A stretch of DNA of 64,000 bases from NCBI RefSeq assembly GCF_016907795.1, contig NZ_JAFBCR010000001.1, positions 2,418,001-2,482,000 on the forward strand. Direction: 5' to 3'. The position numbers were made by a program, and so were the translations under genes. The DNA comes from Kocuria palustris. GTDB lineage: Bacteria; Actinomycetota; Actinomycetes; Actinomycetales; Micrococcaceae. The notes beneath the pieces are model-generated. The model made no database searches and was not told the DNA's origin. It was given only the letters and a program-made list of their open reading frames with translations. Of the stretch, positions 50,700-59,651 are shown in pieces; position 1 is the first letter of the stretch; every line of letters begins with the position of its first letter.

Positions 50700-52838
50700 T
50701 CAGAACCTCCCGCCAGAGCTGCGACGTCCGCCGCCTCCGCCGGAGCGGCGCCCGCCGCCTCCGAAGGAGCCCCCGCTCGAACGGCGTCGTCCCCCTCCGC
50801 CTCCGAAGGACCCGCCGCCGAACCCTCCTCCGCCGAAGCCTCCGCTGAACCCGCCGTTGAAGCCTCCGCCGCTGAATCCGCCGGAGCCGCGGCGCGAGCC
50901 GTCCATGACCTCGTCGAGGATCGAGCCCAGGAGGATGCCGCCAAGCGCGGCCCCTCCGTAGCTGCCGGATCCGGGGGAGCGGCGGTGGGAGAAGTCGAGA
51001 GAGTCGGTGTGGGCGCCGTCCAGGGCCTGCTGGGCGTGGTGCTCGGCCTGCTGCGCCGCCTCGAGAGCGGCCTGCGCATCGGACTGGGCGAGCTCCTGCG
51101 CGCGCTCCAGATAGCTCTGGGCGTTGGCGAGCCGGGTGCGGGCCTCGTGGCCGATGCCGCCGCGGTTGCCCCAGATGTAGCGCTCGGCGGCCTGCACTCT
51201 GGTTCGGGCCGAGTCGATGGCCTGGTCGAGCCGCCGGCGAAGCGCTCGGTCCTGCTCGGCGGCGGTGCGCAGCCCTCCCAGCGTGCGATCGAGCTGATCC
51301 CGGGAGAGATCCAGGCGGTGCTGCAGCTCGACGGGGTCGATGCGCTGGTCCTTCAGCTGCTGGTCGATGGTCCCGAGTACGGAGCGCACCCCGGCCGCGG
51401 CGGCCGCCAGATCCGGCCGGGAGCCATCGCCCGCATAGGACTCGGCCTCGGCGATGTCGCGCTGGGCAAGGGCCATGGCATCGCGCAGACCGGTCTCCGC
51501 CGCGCTCAGCCCGTCCGCGGCCTCCCGGATCGAGCGCAGCAGTCCGGCGGCCTGGCCGGCGCCCTCCTCGCCGGCGCGCAGCCGCACGACGGCGCTCGAG
51601 CGGTCGTCGCCGTGGGCGGCCTCCTCTGCCGCTGCCGCCATGTCGTCCGCGAAGCGCAGGCGCTCGCGGGCCTGGCCGAGGTCCTCGCGCAGCGGCTGCA
51701 GCGCCGAGTCCGCGTAGCGGGTGCTGAGCTGGTCGATGTGGGCGGCGGCGGCGTCGAGCTCCGGACGGACGCGCTGCGATTCCTCCTTCAGCTGGGCGAG
51801 GGCCTCGGGAAGACGGGTCTCCAGCTGCCGCAGCCCGGCGAAGGCCTCCTTCTGCTCCTCGAGAGGCCGCTGCGCATCCCGCGTGCGGCCGATGATCTCC
51901 GTGAGCCAGGAGCGCTGGTCGTCCTCGGTGTCCGGGATGTGGTCGTCGAGCTGCTGCTGCAGCGCGAAGCAGGCCCGCATGTGCTCCTTGGCCTGCCGGA
52001 TCGCCTCCTCGAAGGGGGCGACCTGCGCCTGGCTGTACTGCAGACGGGCGAACTCGAGCTCCTGCTCCGAGTGCTGGATCGCGTTGTCGGCGGCGACGAT
52101 CTGCTCCCCGGCGCGCACGCGCAGCTCCTTGATCGGGACATCGGCGAACTCGCCGTAGCGCGATTGGCGGGCCTCGCCCTGCTGCTGACGCTGGCCGGCG
52201 CGCTGCCTGTTCACTCGCCGGGCCACGCGAAGGACGAACGGGACGAAGATCGCGGCCAGGCCGATCAGCAGGACCAGCAGCACGGGGCTGAAGGACAGGC
52301 CCCCGTCGCCGCTGTCGGAGGAGCCGCTGGTGCCCCCTGCGGCCTGGTCGAGGCCCTCGACGGCACCGGCCACCGCCCCGTCCCAGTCGTCGTCGGACAG
52401 CTCGGGGACGATCTCGTCCTGATAGATGCTGTCCTGCTCGTCGAGGCTGATGCCGCCGCCGTCGCCGGCCAGGAAGCGCGCCTCCCGATCTTCGGAGGCC
52501 ACCGCCAGCAGGGCATCCGAGCTGCCCATCCCGCTGGCGAGCCAGGTCTGCTCGACCCATTCGTCGGCGGAGGCGGCATCTGTGAACTCGTCGACGATCA
52601 CGACGCTGAGCGTGATGCCCTCATCCTGGGTGAGCTCGTCGATCTGCTCCTCGAGCCCGGCGGGATCCTGGAGGACGCCCGAGTCGTCGACGATGCGCTC
52701 GTCGCTGGGCAGGTCGACCGGCGGCTCCGCCCAGGCCGGGGAGGCCGCGCTGAGCACAGCGACGGCCCCGAGGGCGCAGACGATGCTGCGCTGTGCGGCA
52801 CCGGATCGGCGGCTGGCCCTGCTGCTGTGCTGAGGCAT
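50700..52838 (-). CDS. TPM-domain membrane protein with coiled-coil body and Gly/Arg-rich tail
   Basis: A 712-residue exported protein. Residues 1-37 form a Sec signal peptide (cut after 'SPAWA'). A TPM domain follows (about 45-165; 'ERIVDDSGVLQDPAGLEEQ' and 'SVVIVDEFTDAASADEWVEQ'), then one membrane segment (about 182-204), a ~400-residue helical, heptad-rich cytoplasmic region, and a C-terminal ~75 residues of GGF/GGG and Arg-Ser repeats. The TPM domain is found in photosystem repair factors and membrane-associated phosphatase-like proteins. ATG at 52838 with GGAG upstream. It precedes pspA on the same strand; a shared role in envelope stress is inferred. Confidence 0.82.
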   Translation of the reverse strand: MPQHSSRASRRSGAAQRSIVCALGAVAVLSAASPAWAEPPVDLPSDERIVDDSGVLQDPAGLEEQIDELTQDEGITLSVVIVDEFTDAASADEWVEQTWLASGMGSSDALLAVASEDREARFLAGDGGGISLDEQDSIYQDEIVPELSDDDWDGAVAGAVEGLDQAAGGTSGSSDSGDGGLSFSPVLLVLLIGLAAIFVPFVLRVARRVNRQRAGQRQQQGEARQSRYGEFADVPIKELRVRAGEQIVAADNAIQHSEQELEFARLQYSQAQVAPFEEAIRQAKEHMRACFALQQQLDDHIPDTEDDQRSWLTEIIGRTRDAQRPLEEQKEAFAGLRQLETRLPEALAQLKEESQRVRPELDAAAAHIDQLSTRYADSALQPLREDLGQARERLRFADDMAAAAEEAAHGDDRSSAVVRLRAGEEGAGQAAGLLRSIREAADGLSAAETGLRDAMALAQRDIAEAESYAGDGSRPDLAAAAAGVRSVLGTIDQQLKDQRIDPVELQHRLDLSRDQLDRTLGGLRTAAEQDRALRRRLDQAIDSARTRVQAAERYIWGNRGGIGHEARTRLANAQSYLERAQELAQSDAQAALEAAQQAEHHAQQALDGAHTDSLDFSHRRSPGSGSYGGAALGGILLGSILDEVMDGSRRGSGGFSGGGFNGGFSGGFGGGGFGGGSFGGGGGRRRSSGGSFGGGGRRSGGGGGRRSSGGRF

Positions 52839-53157
52839 GGTCTCCGTGGGGTCGGTCGCGTGCGGCGCGCACCGGAGCATCCGATGGACGAGGGGATCCG
52901 CGACGTGGTGTCGGTCACTCACCGGCGAGTATAGGTGCCCGGTGCGACGCCCCGAGGGCAGGGCAGTCGACGCACAGAGCTCGGACAGGCGGCTCCCAGG
53001 GGTCTCGTCCCGACACCCAGCGGTGTTCCAGGCATACGCTGGATACTGTGGGCCGCGATGCGCGTGCGCGGGCCCGGCCTGCGCGGCCCGATCCGGAGCA
53101 GCTCCCGGACAGTCCGGGCGCATCCATCGACGAGAACTTCGCATGAGGAGCACTGGC
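52839..53157. other. Divergent control region between TPM gene and htrA
   Basis: A 319-bp intergenic region with no gene. On the minus strand it holds a TATACT box; on the plus strand only weak candidates (CATACG/GATACT around 53033-53047) are seen. It separates two presumed envelope-stress genes and is where a shared regulator would bind. Confidence 0.5.
52928..52933 (-). promoter_or_regulatory. Predicted -10 box (TATACT) of the TPM-pspA transcript
   Basis: TATACT on the minus strand, 90 bases upstream of the TPM gene start. No matching -35 hexamer is found at 16-18 bases, so another sigma factor or an activator may be needed. Confidence 0.4.
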
Positions 53158-54759
53158 TTGAGCAACGGCGCCGACACCCCCCGTCCGGACGACCGCCGAG
53201 ACGGCGGCACCGGATGGCAGCCGGGGCATCAGCCCCACGAGCCGGTCCCCGGCTCCGACGGCGACGCCCCGCGCACGGCCCCGCAGCCGATCGTCGGGCA
53301 GGATCCCCGCGCCGGGCAGCAGCACCCTGAGCAGCAGGGGAGCGATCAGCGGCAGACGGCAGGGCCGTACTCGTCCGGCTCGCAGGATTCCGGCTCGTCG
53401 ACGCGACCCCAGGCGGAGGCGTCCTCGGCAGGCCCGTACGGACAGCCGGAGCCGCACAGCCCGTACTCGCAGCAGCCGCAGGCAGCGGGCTCTCAGGCCG
53501 GCTCCGGATTCGGCCCGGGGCACCAGGCCGGCGGCACCGATGCGCGGACCCGCCGCCGCGGCGGTGCCGGTCTGATCGCCGGCGGTCTGATCCTCTCCGC
53601 CCTGGTGGGGGCGGGGACCTACGCGGCCGTGGACACGGTCGCCGGCTCGGACGCCGCCTCCACAGCGGCGGCCTCGCGCGAGCTGATCGTCAACGACACC
53701 GACTCCGTCACGGAGATCACCGGCGCCGCGGCCAAGGCCTCGCCCTCGGTCGTGACGATCTCCTCGTCGGACGGCCAGAGCGCAGGCTCCGGTTCGGGGA
53801 TCATCCTGGACGAGGAGGGCCACATCCTCACCAACACCCACGTGGTGACCATGGACGGGCAGTCCAGCGACCCGTCGATCGAGGTCCAGCTCTCGGACGG
53901 CACGGTGACCACCGCCGAGGTCGTCGGGACGGATCCGCTGTCCGATCTGGCCGTCATCAAGATCGACGAGGACGGGCTCGTGCCCGCCGAGCTCGGCAGC
54001 TCGTCCGATCTGAACGTGGGGGATACCGCGATCGCGATCGGCGCTCCGCTGGGGCTGTCCGGCACGGTCACCGACGGCATCATCTCCACCACCGATCGCA
54101 CGATCGCCGTGGCCTCCTCCGCCGTGCCCGAGACCCCAGACGAGGGCGAGAGCTCGGAGGAGGACCAGGGCGGGGGCGGCTGGCAGGACTTCTTCTTCGA
54201 CTACGGCCAGGGCGACTCCTCGCAGGGCCAGACGGAATCGGTGTTCCTCAACGTGATCCAGACCGACGCCTCCATCAACCCGGGCAACTCCGGCGGCGCG
54301 CTGGTCGACGTGGACGGGAAGGTCGTCGGCATCAACGTGGCGATCGCCTCGGCCTCGGGCGAGGAATCCGCCGGTGCAGGCAGCATCGGCGTCGGCTTCG
54401 CCATCCCGATCGATCAGGCCGAGCGCATCGCCCAGGAGATCATCGACACCGGCGAGGCCACCCACGGCTACCTGGGCGCCGGGGTCTCGGCGGCCGCGGC
54501 CGACGACGGCGAGAGCCGGACCTTCTCGGAGGGCGCGCTCGTGCGCTCCGTCGAGGACGGCTCGCCGGCCGATGACGCCGGCCTGCAGGAGGGCGACATC
54601 ATCCGCAGCTTCAACGGCCACACCACCCTCGATGCCGATGAGCTCACCGCCGCGGTGCGGGAGGTCCCGGCAGGCGGGAAGGGCGAGCTGGTCTACGAGC
54701 GCGACGGCCAGGAGAAGACCGTCGAGGTCACGGTCGGCAACGCGGCGGACGCCGACTGA
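53158..54759 (+). CDS. HtrA/DegP-type serine protease with PDZ domain
   Basis: A 533-residue trypsin-like protease for damaged envelope proteins. A ~130-residue Gln/Pro/Ser-rich cytoplasmic region precedes one membrane segment (about 138-158). The protease domain follows with H228 ('LTNTHVVTM'), D263 ('LSDLAVIKID') and S378 ('NPGNSGGALVD'). An acidic insert (about 323-357) lies before the catalytic Ser, and a PDZ domain ends the chain. Start: TTG 53158 has AGGAG seven bases upstream; the ATG at 53143 overlaps that site and adds five residues. It is divergent from the TPM-pspA genes, not in the sigE-tatB locus where mycobacterial htrA lies. Confidence 0.92.
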   Translation: MSNGADTPRPDDRRDGGTGWQPGHQPHEPVPGSDGDAPRTAPQPIVGQDPRAGQQHPEQQGSDQRQTAGPYSSGSQDSGSSTRPQAEASSAGPYGQPEPHSPYSQQPQAAGSQAGSGFGPGHQAGGTDARTRRRGGAGLIAGGLILSALVGAGTYAAVDTVAGSDAASTAAASRELIVNDTDSVTEITGAAAKASPSVVTISSSDGQSAGSGSGIILDEEGHILTNTHVVTMDGQSSDPSIEVQLSDGTVTTAEVVGTDPLSDLAVIKIDEDGLVPAELGSSSDLNVGDTAIAIGAPLGLSGTVTDGIISTTDRTIAVASSAVPETPDEGESSEEDQGGGGWQDFFFDYGQGDSSQGQTESVFLNVIQTDASINPGNSGGALVDVDGKVVGINVAIASASGEESAGAGSIGVGFAIPIDQAERIAQEIIDTGEATHGYLGAGVSAAAADDGESRTFSEGALVRSVEDGSPADDAGLQEGDIIRSFNGHTTLDADELTAAVREVPAGGKGELVYERDGQEKTVEVTVGNAADAD

Positions 54760-54810
54760 TCTGCGGCACCGGCCCCGGGCAGGTCAGCGCTCGTCCGGGT
54801 CGGTGCGCCG

Positions 54811-54841
54811 GAGCCGCCGCTCGGGTGCTGAGCGGCGGCTC
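54811..54841. terminator. Hairpin between htrA and trmL
   Basis: A perfect 12-bp stem GAGCCGCCGCTC/GAGCGGCGGCTC with a 7-nt loop in the 88-bp gap between convergent genes. Confidence 0.65.
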
Positions 54842-54847
54842 GCCGTC

Positions 54848-55312
54848 TCACACGGCGCCGTCGAAGCCGTTCTGGCGCCAGGCCTCGTAGACGGCGATCG
54901 AGACGCTGTTGGCCAGGTTGAGCGAGCGGCGAGCCGGCAGCATGGGGATGCGGATCTCCTGCGTCACGTGTGGGTCCGCCTTGTGCTGCTCGGACAGCCC
55001 CACCGACTCGCGTCCGAACATCATGACGTCGTCGTCGCGCCACTGCACGGCGGTGTGGGAGGACGTGCCGGTGGTGGTGAAGGCGAAGACGCGCTGCGGT
55101 CGCAGCGCCTCCCACGCGGCTTCGAGATCGGCGTGGACGTGCATGCCCGCGAGGTCGTGGTAGTCCAGTCCGGCGCGGCGCAGCTTGGCGTCGTCGAAGT
55201 CGAAGCCCAGCGGCTCGACCAGGTGCAGCTCGGCACCCGTCACCGCCGAGAGGCGGATGACGTTGCCCGTGTTGCCGGGGATCTCGGGTTCCACCAGAAG
55301 CATGCGCACCAT
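54848..55312 (-). CDS. trmL: tRNA (cytidine/uridine-34 2'-O)-methyltransferase, SPOUT family
   Basis: A 154-residue minimal SPOUT methyltransferase that modifies the wobble base of tRNA-Leu. It shows the TrmL pattern 'LLVEPEIPGNTGNVIRLSAV' (near the start), 'MMFGRESVGLS' with the active Arg, and 'IRIPMLPARRSLNLANSVSI', which forms the SAM-binding knot. The ATG at 55312 (MVRM) is used; ATG 55303 is the next option. It is the last gene of a minus-strand operon with the RibD-like gene and folP2, eleven bases after the former's stop. Confidence 0.92.
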   Translation of the reverse strand: MVRMLLVEPEIPGNTGNVIRLSAVTGAELHLVEPLGFDFDDAKLRRAGLDYHDLAGMHVHADLEAAWEALRPQRVFAFTTTGTSSHTAVQWRDDDVMMFGRESVGLSEQHKADPHVTQEIRIPMLPARRSLNLANSVSIAVYEAWRQNGFDGAV

Positions 55313-55320
55313 GGGCCCAG

Positions 55321-55326
55321 AGTCTA
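55321..55326 (-). promoter_or_regulatory. Possible internal -10 box (TAGACT) for trmL
   Basis: TAGACT on the minus strand overlaps the RibD-like stop codon and lies eight bases before trmL. It would allow a separate leaderless trmL message inside the operon. Confidence 0.25.
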
Positions 55327-56115
55327 CGGGCGCTGCGCGGCCTTCCGGACCCGGTAGCGCGTGAGCAGCATCGAGCCGTCGCGCAGCACCTGGGCCAGCT
55401 CGAGGCGCTGCGGGTCGATCGCCTCGCCCAGCAGGCCAGCCCGGGTCCGGCCGGCGAGCACGGGGGACAGGCTCAGGTGCAGCTCGGCGATCCGCCCCGC
55501 AGCCATCCACGCCGCCAGCACCGTCGGACCGCCCTCGCTGTGGATCCGCTGCCAGCCGCGCCGGGCGAAGAGCTCATGGGCGGCCTGCGGATCCACGCCG
55601 CCGGTGCCGTCGTCGATCACCTCGACGTCGGCCACCTGCTCGAGGGCCTTCCTGCGCTGCGCGGAGGACGCGGCACCGGTCAGGATCAGCGGCCGCACGG
55701 GAGCCTCGGCCAGGAAGTCCGAGGCCGGGTCGAGGTCCAGGCTGCGGGAGACCACCACGAGCACGGGGTGCTCGCTCATGCCGCGGGCTCGGCGCCAGGC
55801 GGCGGAATCGTCGTGGACCTGCAGGCCCCCGTAGCCCTCCTCGCGCAGGGTCCCTGCGCCGATCACCACGGCGTCGACGACGCCGCGCTGCACATCCATG
55901 AGCTTCTGATCGGCGGGCGAGGACAGTCCGCCGGAGACCGCGCCGAGCACCGCCGAGCCGTCGAGCGAGCTGATCATCATGGCCCCGGAGCCCTCGGAGA
56001 CATCGGGCCAGGTACGCGCATAGTCCTCGCGCAGCTCGTCGAGGCTCAGGAAGCCGGGCTCGGGCCAGATCCGCTCGAGTCCGCGGATATCCTCCGGCGC
56101 ATCGGGATGCGTCAT
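55324..56115 (-). CDS. RibD C-terminal reductase-like protein
   Basis: A 263-residue NADPH-dependent reductase-fold protein of the RibD_C family, without the deaminase domain of true RibD. 'GSGAMMISSLDGSAVLGAVS', 'VVIGAGTLREEGYGG' and 'IHSEGGPTVLAAWMAAGR' are the substrate and NADPH sites of the family. M. tuberculosis Rv2671, of the same family, has been reported to act as a dihydrofolate reductase. The ATG at 56115 overlaps the folP2 stop (ATGA), so it is translated with folP2; this supports a pterin/folate rather than riboflavin substrate, by inference. Confidence 0.85.
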   Translation of the reverse strand: MTHPDAPEDIRGLERIWPEPGFLSLDELREDYARTWPDVSEGSGAMMISSLDGSAVLGAVSGGLSSPADQKLMDVQRGVVDAVVIGAGTLREEGYGGLQVHDDSAAWRRARGMSEHPVLVVVSRSLDLDPASDFLAEAPVRPLILTGAASSAQRRKALEQVADVEVIDDGTGGVDPQAAHELFARRGWQRIHSEGGPTVLAAWMAAGRIAELHLSLSPVLAGRTRAGLLGEAIDPQRLELAQVLRDGSMLLTRYRVRKAAQRP

Positions 56116-57065
56116 CGTGGTCCTTCCATGTTGTGCCGGGCCTCGACGGGTTCGCGCAGGCCCATGATCGTGGCCGCCATGTCCAGCGCCCGTCGTGCCT
56201 GGGCGGGCTCGTGCATGCGGAAGATCCGGGCGCCGTTCAGGGCGCAGACCACCGCTGCCGCCAGCGAGCCCTCGAGGCGCTGCTCGCGCGGCAGGCCCAG
56301 GGATTCGCCCACGAAGTCCTTGTTCGACACCGCCGCCAGCGTGGGATGGCCCAGGCTCGTGATCTCGCCCAGGCGCCGGGTCAGCTCGAGCGAGTGGACG
56401 GTGGTCTTGTGCAGGTCGTGGCCGGGATCGATGATCAGCCGGTCCGCCGCGATGCCGTGCTGCAGCGCGTGGTCGATCCGCCGGGCCAGGAACTCGCGCA
56501 CCTCGGCGACCACGTCGTCGTAGCGCGGATTCGGCACCGGTGTCCGGGGGCCGCCGGGACCGCTCAGGGAGTGGGTGACGATCACGTGGGCGTCGTGGTC
56601 GCGGACCGCCTCGGCCATCTCGGGATCGGAGAGCCCGGTGGTGTCGTTGACCACGTGCGCGCCGGCGGCCAGGCAGGCGTCGGCCACCGACGCGTGGAAG
56701 GTGTCGACCGAGAGGATCAGACCGGGGCGCAGCTGCGCCAGCTGCTCGATCACCGGGACCACGCGATCGGCCTCGACCCTCGGATCCAGGGCCTCGCCCG
56801 GGGCGAAGGGCACGCCGCCGACGTCGACCCAGTCCGCGCCGTCCTGCGCGTGGCGCTCCCCGGCGGCCACGGCGGCCTCGAGCCCGAAGGTCCGGCCCCG
56901 GTCGTAGAACGAGTCGGGGGTGCGGTTGACGATGCCCATGACCAGCAGGTCGCGGCGGAAGTCGATCCGCCGCCCGGCCAGGCTGCGCACCGGATGCCGC
57001 AGGGCGGGCACCCCGTCGGCGGGGTTCGGGGGCACGGAGCTAGGTGCGGAGGTCACATCGGTCAC
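56112..57065 (-). CDS. folP2: Dihydropteroate synthase homologue, FolP2 type
   Basis: A 317-residue TIM-barrel protein. It keeps loop 1 as 'GIVNRTPDSFYDRG' (44-57), but the second loop reads 'DVGGVPFAPGE' (81-91) instead of the canonical DVGGESTRPG. 'IIDPGHDLHKTTVHS' and 'SNKDFVGESLGL' follow the M. tuberculosis FolP2 (Rv1207) pattern. FolP2 of mycobacteria was found to lack dihydropteroate synthase activity, so this should not be called a sulfonamide target without test. GTG start at 57065; first gene of the folP2-ribD-trmL operon, divergent from the cysteine desulfurase by 35 bases. Confidence 0.88.
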   Translation of the reverse strand: MTDVTSAPSSVPPNPADGVPALRHPVRSLAGRRIDFRRDLLVMGIVNRTPDSFYDRGRTFGLEAAVAAGERHAQDGADWVDVGGVPFAPGEALDPRVEADRVVPVIEQLAQLRPGLILSVDTFHASVADACLAAGAHVVNDTTGLSDPEMAEAVRDHDAHVIVTHSLSGPGGPRTPVPNPRYDDVVAEVREFLARRIDHALQHGIAADRLIIDPGHDLHKTTVHSLELTRRLGEITSLGHPTLAAVSNKDFVGESLGLPREQRLEGSLAAAVVCALNGARIFRMHEPAQARRALDMAATIMGLREPVEARHNMEGPR

Positions 57066-57088
57066 GGTAGCCCGTCGGGGCGGCTCCC

Positions 57089-57094
57089 TACACT
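57089..57094 (+). promoter_or_regulatory. Predicted -10 box (TACACT) of the cysteine desulfurase gene
   Basis: TACACT ends six bases before the GTG at 57101. Only 35 bases separate the divergent GTG starts here, so the two promoters must overlap. Confidence 0.4.
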
Positions 57095-57100
57095 GGCCGC

Positions 57101-58321
57101 GTGTCCGATCCGCAGCCCCCCGCCCAGCCCGCCGGGCCCGTCTACCTCGATCACGCCGCCACGCACCCGGTCCTGCCGGCGGCGGCCCGTGCCGTGCAAG
57201 AGCAGCTGCTGCGCGGCGGCAACCCGTCCTCGCTGCACGGCTCCGGGCGCGCCGCCCGCCGCGTGCTGGAGGAGTCCCGGGACGCGATCGCGGCAGCCCT
57301 GGAGGCCGATCCGGTCGAGGTCATCCTGACCTCGGGCGGCACCGAGGCCGACAACCTGGCCGTGAAGGGGCTGTGGGAGGCCCGGACCGCGCAGGACCCG
57401 AGCCGACGCCGGGTGATCGTCTCGAGCATCGAGCATCCTGCGGTCCAGGAGCCAGCCGAGCATCTCTCCCAGCACTGCGGCGCGCAGCTCGAGGTGCTGG
57501 AGGTCGATGAGCTCGGCCGCACGGACCCCGCCCAGCTGAAGGCGATGCTCGCCCGCGATCCGGGATCGGTGGCCCTGGTGGCCGTGATGTGGGCGAACAA
57601 CGAGGTCGGCACCGTCCAGCCGATCGCCGAGCTGGCGGAGGTCTGCGCCGAGTTCCAGGTCCCGCTGCACGTGGATGCCGTCCAGGCGCTGGGGGCCCTG
57701 CCGATCAGCTCGCGGCTGCCCGGGCTGACCACGATCGCGGTCTCCGGGCACAAGATCGGCGCCCCGGTCGGAAGCGGCGCGCTCGTGGTGGGGCGCGCAG
57801 CGCAGATCCGCCCGCTGCTGCACGGCGGCGGACAGCAGCGCGGGCTGCGCCCCGGGACCCTGGATGCTGCCGGTGCGGCCGGGTTCGCGGCGGCGGTGCG
57901 GGAGGCCACGGCTGATCTGCCGGAGCAGGCGCGGCGTCTGGCGCAGCTGCGCGACCGCCTCATCGACGGCATCCGGGCGGCCGTGCCCCAGGCCGTGCTG
58001 CGGGGACCGCTGGATCGGCCTCACTCCGGGCTGCGCCTTCCCGGCAATGTCCATTTCACCTTCCCCGGCTGCGAGGGCGACTCCCTGCTCTTCCTGCTGG
58101 ATGCGGCCGGATTCGCCACCTCGACCGGGTCTGCCTGCACCGCCGGCGTGCCGCGTCCGTCGCGGGTGCTGCTGGCCATGGGACTGGATGAGCGCACGGC
58201 CCGAGGCGCCCAGCGCTTCACCCTGGGGCGAGGCAGCACCGAGGCCGACGTCGACGCCCTGGTCGCGGCCCTGCCGCAGATTCACGCGCGCGCCCTGGCC
58301 GCAGGGCTCTCCGGCGCCTGA
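57101..58321 (+). CDS. iscS: Cysteine desulfurase (IscS/NifS type)
   Basis: Removes sulfur from cysteine with PLP and passes it as persulfide, here probably to MnmA for tRNA thiolation. The 406-residue product has '[11 protein letters not shown]', the PLP lysine K218 ('[15 protein letters not shown]') and the persulfide cysteine C346 in '[15 protein letters not shown]'. The short loop before C346 fits the group-I IscS-like type. The GTG at 57101 has TACACT six bases upstream. It precedes mnmA by 136 bases, the conserved iscS-mnmA order of actinobacteria (Rv3025c-Rv3024c). Confidence 0.93.
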   Translation: MSDPQPPAQPAGPVYLDHAATHPVLPAAARAVQEQLLRGGNPSSLHGSGRAARRVLEESRDAIAAALEADPVEVILTSGGTEADNLAVKGLWEARTAQDPSRRRVIVSSIEHPAVQEPAEHLSQHCGAQLEVLEVDELGRTDPAQLKAMLARDPGSVALVAVMWANNEVGTVQPIAELAEVCAEFQVPLHVDAVQALGALPISSRLPGLTTIAVSGHKIGAPVGSGALVVGRAAQIRPLLHGGGQQRGLRPGTLDAAGAAGFAAAVREATADLPEQARRLAQLRDRLIDGIRAAVPQAVLRGPLDRPHSGLRLPGNVHFTFPGCEGDSLLFLLDAAGFATSTGSACTAGVPRPSRVLLAMGLDERTARGAQRFTLGRGSTEADVDALVAALPQIHARALAAGLSGA

Positions 58322-58327
58322 GCCGGC

Positions 58328-58345
58328 GCCCGACCGTCGTCGGGC
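58328..58345 (+). terminator. Short hairpin after iscS
   Basis: GCCCGAC/GTCGGGC, 7 bp, with a CGTC loop, seven bases past the iscS stop. It is too short for a confident terminator; attenuation before mnmA is possible. Confidence 0.3.
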
Positions 58346-58457
58346 AGCCCGCTGCGGCTCCGGGCGGACACGGCTGCCGTCGCACCGCTACCCTGGAGGG
58401 GCGATCCGGCGGACCCGCCGGTCATCGAGCACCCCGAAGCACTGTGAGGAGATCCCC

Positions 58458-59636
58458 ATGCGCGTCCTGGCAGCCATGTCCGGGGGAGTGGACTCCGCCG
58501 TCGCGGCGGCGCGCGCCGTCGAGGCCGGGCACGACGTCACCGGCGTGCACCTGGCCCTGAACCGCATGCCCGGCACGCTGCGCACCGGTTCGCGCGGGTG
58601 CTGCACCGTGGAGGACTCGAACGATGCCTGGCGGGCGGCCGAGAAGCTGGGCATCCCGTTCTACGTGTGGGACTTCTCCGAGCGCTTCCAGGCCGATGTG
58701 GTGGACGACTTCATCAGCGAGTACGCCGCCGGGCGCACCCCGAACCCCTGCCTGCGCTGCAATGAGAAGATCAAGTTCGAGGCCCTGCTCGACAAGGCCA
58801 TGGCACTGGGCTTCGACGCCGTGTGCACCGGCCACTACGCGTCCGTGATCGAGGTCGACGGCCGCCCCGAGCTGCACCGGGCCGCCGAGGACGCGAAGGA
58901 CCAGTCCTACGTGCTGGGCGTGCTCGACGAGCAGCAGCTGCGCCACTGCCTCTTCCCGCTGGCGCCCACTCCCTCCAAGGCGCTCGTGCGCGAGGAGGCG
59001 CAGCGCCGCGGACTGTCGGTGGCCGCCAAGCCGGATTCGCACGACATCTGCTTCATCCCCGACGGCGACACCCGCGGCTGGCTGGCCGAACGGGTCGAGA
59101 TGCGTCCCGGGGCGATCGTCGACGACGACGGCCGGCAGCTCGGCAGCCACGACGGCGCGCTGGCCTACACCGTCGGCCAGCGCAGGGGCCTGCACCTGGG
59201 CACTCCGGCCCCCGACGGCAAGCCCCGCTTCGTCCTGGAGATCCGGCCCAAGACCGACGAGGTCGTGGTGGGCCCGCGGGAGCACCTGGCGGTCGACGAG
59301 ATCCGGGGCATCCGCCTGTCCTGGGCCGGTCGCCCCGTGCCCGAGTTCGAGCGCTTCCAGCAGGATGCCCGGACCAGCGCGGGCCGGGTCTCCGAGGAAA
59401 TCGAGGTCCAGGTCCAGGTGCGGGCCCACGGCGAGGCCCTGCCCGGCCGGGCTCGGCTCGAGGACGCCGAGGACGACGGGCAGCTGCGCACCGAGCTGGT
59501 GCTCGAGCTCGACGAGCCCCTGAGCGCGGTGGCCCCGGGGCAGTCGGCCGTCGTCTACCAGGGCACCCGCGTGCTCGGGCAGGCCACGATCGCCTCCGCC
59601 CAGGCCGCTTCCCGGGCCTCCTCGCCCGCCCGCTGA
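58458..59636 (+). CDS. mnmA: tRNA-specific 2-thiouridylase MnmA
   Basis: Thiolates U34 of tRNA-Lys/Glu/Gln using persulfide from the cysteine desulfurase. The 392-residue product has the PP-loop '[16 protein letters not shown]' (near residue 5), the catalytic cysteine in '[12 protein letters not shown]' (C98; C101 also present) and the second active cysteine C198 in '[11 protein letters not shown]'. 'QRRGLHLG' and the C-terminal beta-barrel are present. ATG at 58458 with GAGGAGAT upstream. A 15-bp gap leads to the chorismate mutase gene. Confidence 0.95.
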   Translation: MRVLAAMSGGVDSAVAAARAVEAGHDVTGVHLALNRMPGTLRTGSRGCCTVEDSNDAWRAAEKLGIPFYVWDFSERFQADVVDDFISEYAAGRTPNPCLRCNEKIKFEALLDKAMALGFDAVCTGHYASVIEVDGRPELHRAAEDAKDQSYVLGVLDEQQLRHCLFPLAPTPSKALVREEAQRRGLSVAAKPDSHDICFIPDGDTRGWLAERVEMRPGAIVDDDGRQLGSHDGALAYTVGQRRGLHLGTPAPDGKPRFVLEIRPKTDEVVVGPREHLAVDEIRGIRLSWAGRPVPEFERFQQDARTSAGRVSEEIEVQVQVRAHGEALPGRARLEDAEDDGQLRTELVLELDEPLSAVAPGQSAVVYQGTRVLGQATIASAQAASRASSPAR

Positions 59637-59638
59637 CC

Positions 59639-59644
59639 TAGGAT
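59639..59644 (+). promoter_or_regulatory. Predicted -10 box (TAGGAT) of the chorismate mutase gene
   Basis: TAGGAT ends seven bases before the ATG at 59652 and overlaps nothing coding. It suggests a separate leaderless transcript for chorismate mutase and the MetE-like gene. Confidence 0.35.
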
Positions 59645-59651
59645 CGAGACC

